NCBI GenBank assembly: GCA_023375785.1
Contig: SZWC01025136.1
Span: 8,771-35,632, forward strand
From: Penium margaritaceum
Taxonomy: Eukaryota > Streptophyta > Zygnematophyceae > Desmidiales > Peniaceae
DNA length: 26,862 nucleotides
Direction of reading: 5' to 3'
Shown: piece after piece, positions 26,201 to 26,862 of the stretch
How the letters are laid out: each line of letters starts with the position of its first letter
Numbering within the stretch: position 1 is the first letter of the stretch
Made by a program: the position numbers and the translations under genes
The notes under the pieces: model-generated
Told to the model about the DNA's origin: nothing
Seen by the model: only the letters and a program-made list of their open reading frames with translations
Databases searched by the model: none

Positions 26201-26862
26201 TCTTAAAGCAAACCTGCATGCCTTCGGGAATGAGAGATGAGACAGAGAGGAGGTTAGCTACCAGCCCCGGAACGTGGAGCACCCCCTTCACACGACGTTC
26301 CACGTGCTTACCCTCAACGGAAGCACAAAACACAATCTCACCCTCCCCAACCGCCATTTGCACATGGTTGTCCCCCATGTACACCCGACAAGGCTCAGTG
26401 ACGGTGTAGATAACGAACCACTCCCGGCGACACGTCATGTGTCGCATGGCTCTTGAGTCGATGATCCAGAACAGGACGGTGTTGTCGGAGACATGCAGGA
26501 CCCGGATGGTTGTCACCAATCCACTCTCCCAATCTGCGGCGTTCGCGGAAGTGTCGGACTGTTTTCCCCCTCCCACTCCAGCCGCAAGGTCCGCCTTCTT
26601 CTGTCGGCATTCGCGTGCCCAATTTCCCGGCTTCTTGCAGTAGTGGCAGTTCCCCTTCTTCTTTCCCCCTCCGCCGTTGCCCCTGGTCGGTGCAGCACCA
26701 CCCCCATGACCAGAGTTGGTGATGAGAGCGACGTTCAGTCCGCTTCCGCCCTCTTCTCCCTTGCGCCGCTCCTCCTCAAACAGCAGGCTCTCCTCCACAT
26801 CATTGAGGAAGAGCTTGTCACCAAGCTGGTCCAGGGCAACAATGAGAGCAGTGTAGCTGCTA
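26064..26862 (-). pseudogene. Element D Gag C-terminus, zinc knuckle and protease
   Basis: From the window edge the frame reads through DVEESLLFEEERRKGEEGG, a Gly/Lys-rich stretch, then CHYCKKPGNWAREC. The knuckle His is Asn, so one zinc ligand is lost. The protease site is WIIDSRAMRHMTC, followed by DNHVQMAVGEGEIVFCAS and VLHVPGLVANLLSVSSLIP. The frame closes at 26064 right after REGKT because of the one-base insertion in the T run at 26069-26073. No ATG is needed: this is the middle of a polyprotein. Confidence 0.87.

Larger units (their letters stand above)
22589..26862 (-). mobile_element. Copia element D, 3' part, truncated by window edge
   Basis: On the minus strand it runs from the end of Gag (26862) through zinc knuckle, protease, integrase, linker, RT-RNase H and polypurine tract to the 3' LTR (22589-23238). 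It is the same family as A, B and X and collinear with A across the shared part. From integrase to RNase H it stays in one frame with a few stops. A one-base T5-for-T4 change at 26069-26073 separates protease from integrase. The 5' LTR lies right of the window. Confidence 0.92.

Noticed and set aside
1..26862. tRNA, rRNA, CRISPR array, phage or bacterial defence genes
   Set aside because: No cloverleaf, rRNA segment or regularly spaced short repeats were seen. The repeats present are LTRs, target duplications and assembly duplications.

Overview
The window comes from a large, repeat-rich eukaryotic genome. It holds decayed Ty1/copia LTR retrotransposons, some inserted into others, and one decayed hAT-superfamily DNA transposase. 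I see no convincing host gene, tRNA, rRNA, CRISPR array or bacterial-type operon. The one well-preserved primer binding site resembles that used by plant copia elements (initiator Met-tRNA), and the hAT protein is of the DUF659/hATC kind common in land plants and streptophyte algae. A plant or charophyte-type alga is my best guess, but the sequence does not fix the species.

Layout. 1-3736: 5' part of copia element A (minus strand; 5' LTR at 3091-3736; its 3' part lies left of the window). 3737-4546: 3' end of an older minus-strand copy of the same family, element X (partial 3' LTR and RNase H end). 4547-10369: element B, a full copia copy on the plus strand with both LTRs, inserted into the RNase H region of X and flanked by a perfect 5-bp target duplication AGTAG. 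10375-about 11968: X resumes (RT, then the integrase-RT linker) and stops abruptly. 11971-12948: unassigned sequence, possibly the start of another LTR element. 12949-13501: a 553-base run of N. 13502-14071: unassigned. 14073-16640: hAT-like transposase pseudogene, plus strand. 16642 to about 17590: unassigned. About 17600-19680: plus-strand fragment of a second copia lineage (element E). 19681-20436: unassigned apart from one small unrecognised ORF. 20437-22588: 5' part of a third copia lineage (element F), plus strand. 22589-26862: element D (minus strand, same family as A, B and X), inserted into F and running off the right edge.

No element looks competent for autonomous movement. Each carries stops, frameshifts or lost catalytic residues: B has YVHD instead of YVDD in RT, D has lost the first integrase Asp, X has lost two RT Asp residues, and the hAT has in-frame stops and two frameshifts. 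Their genes would once have acted within each element (Gag shell and zinc knuckle, protease, integrase, RT-RNase H). Nothing suggests that they now cooperate as a system.

Three single-N positions (1103, 6442, 7539) sit exactly between near-identical direct repeats of 479, 221 and 532 bp. These are most simply unmerged overlapping contig ends, so apparent duplicated integrase or protease domains in A and B should not be read as biology. I found no previously undescribed system. The most useful points are the nesting order, the false duplications, the unusual D-x-R protease motif shared by family A/B/D, and a possible further LTR element starting near 11971.
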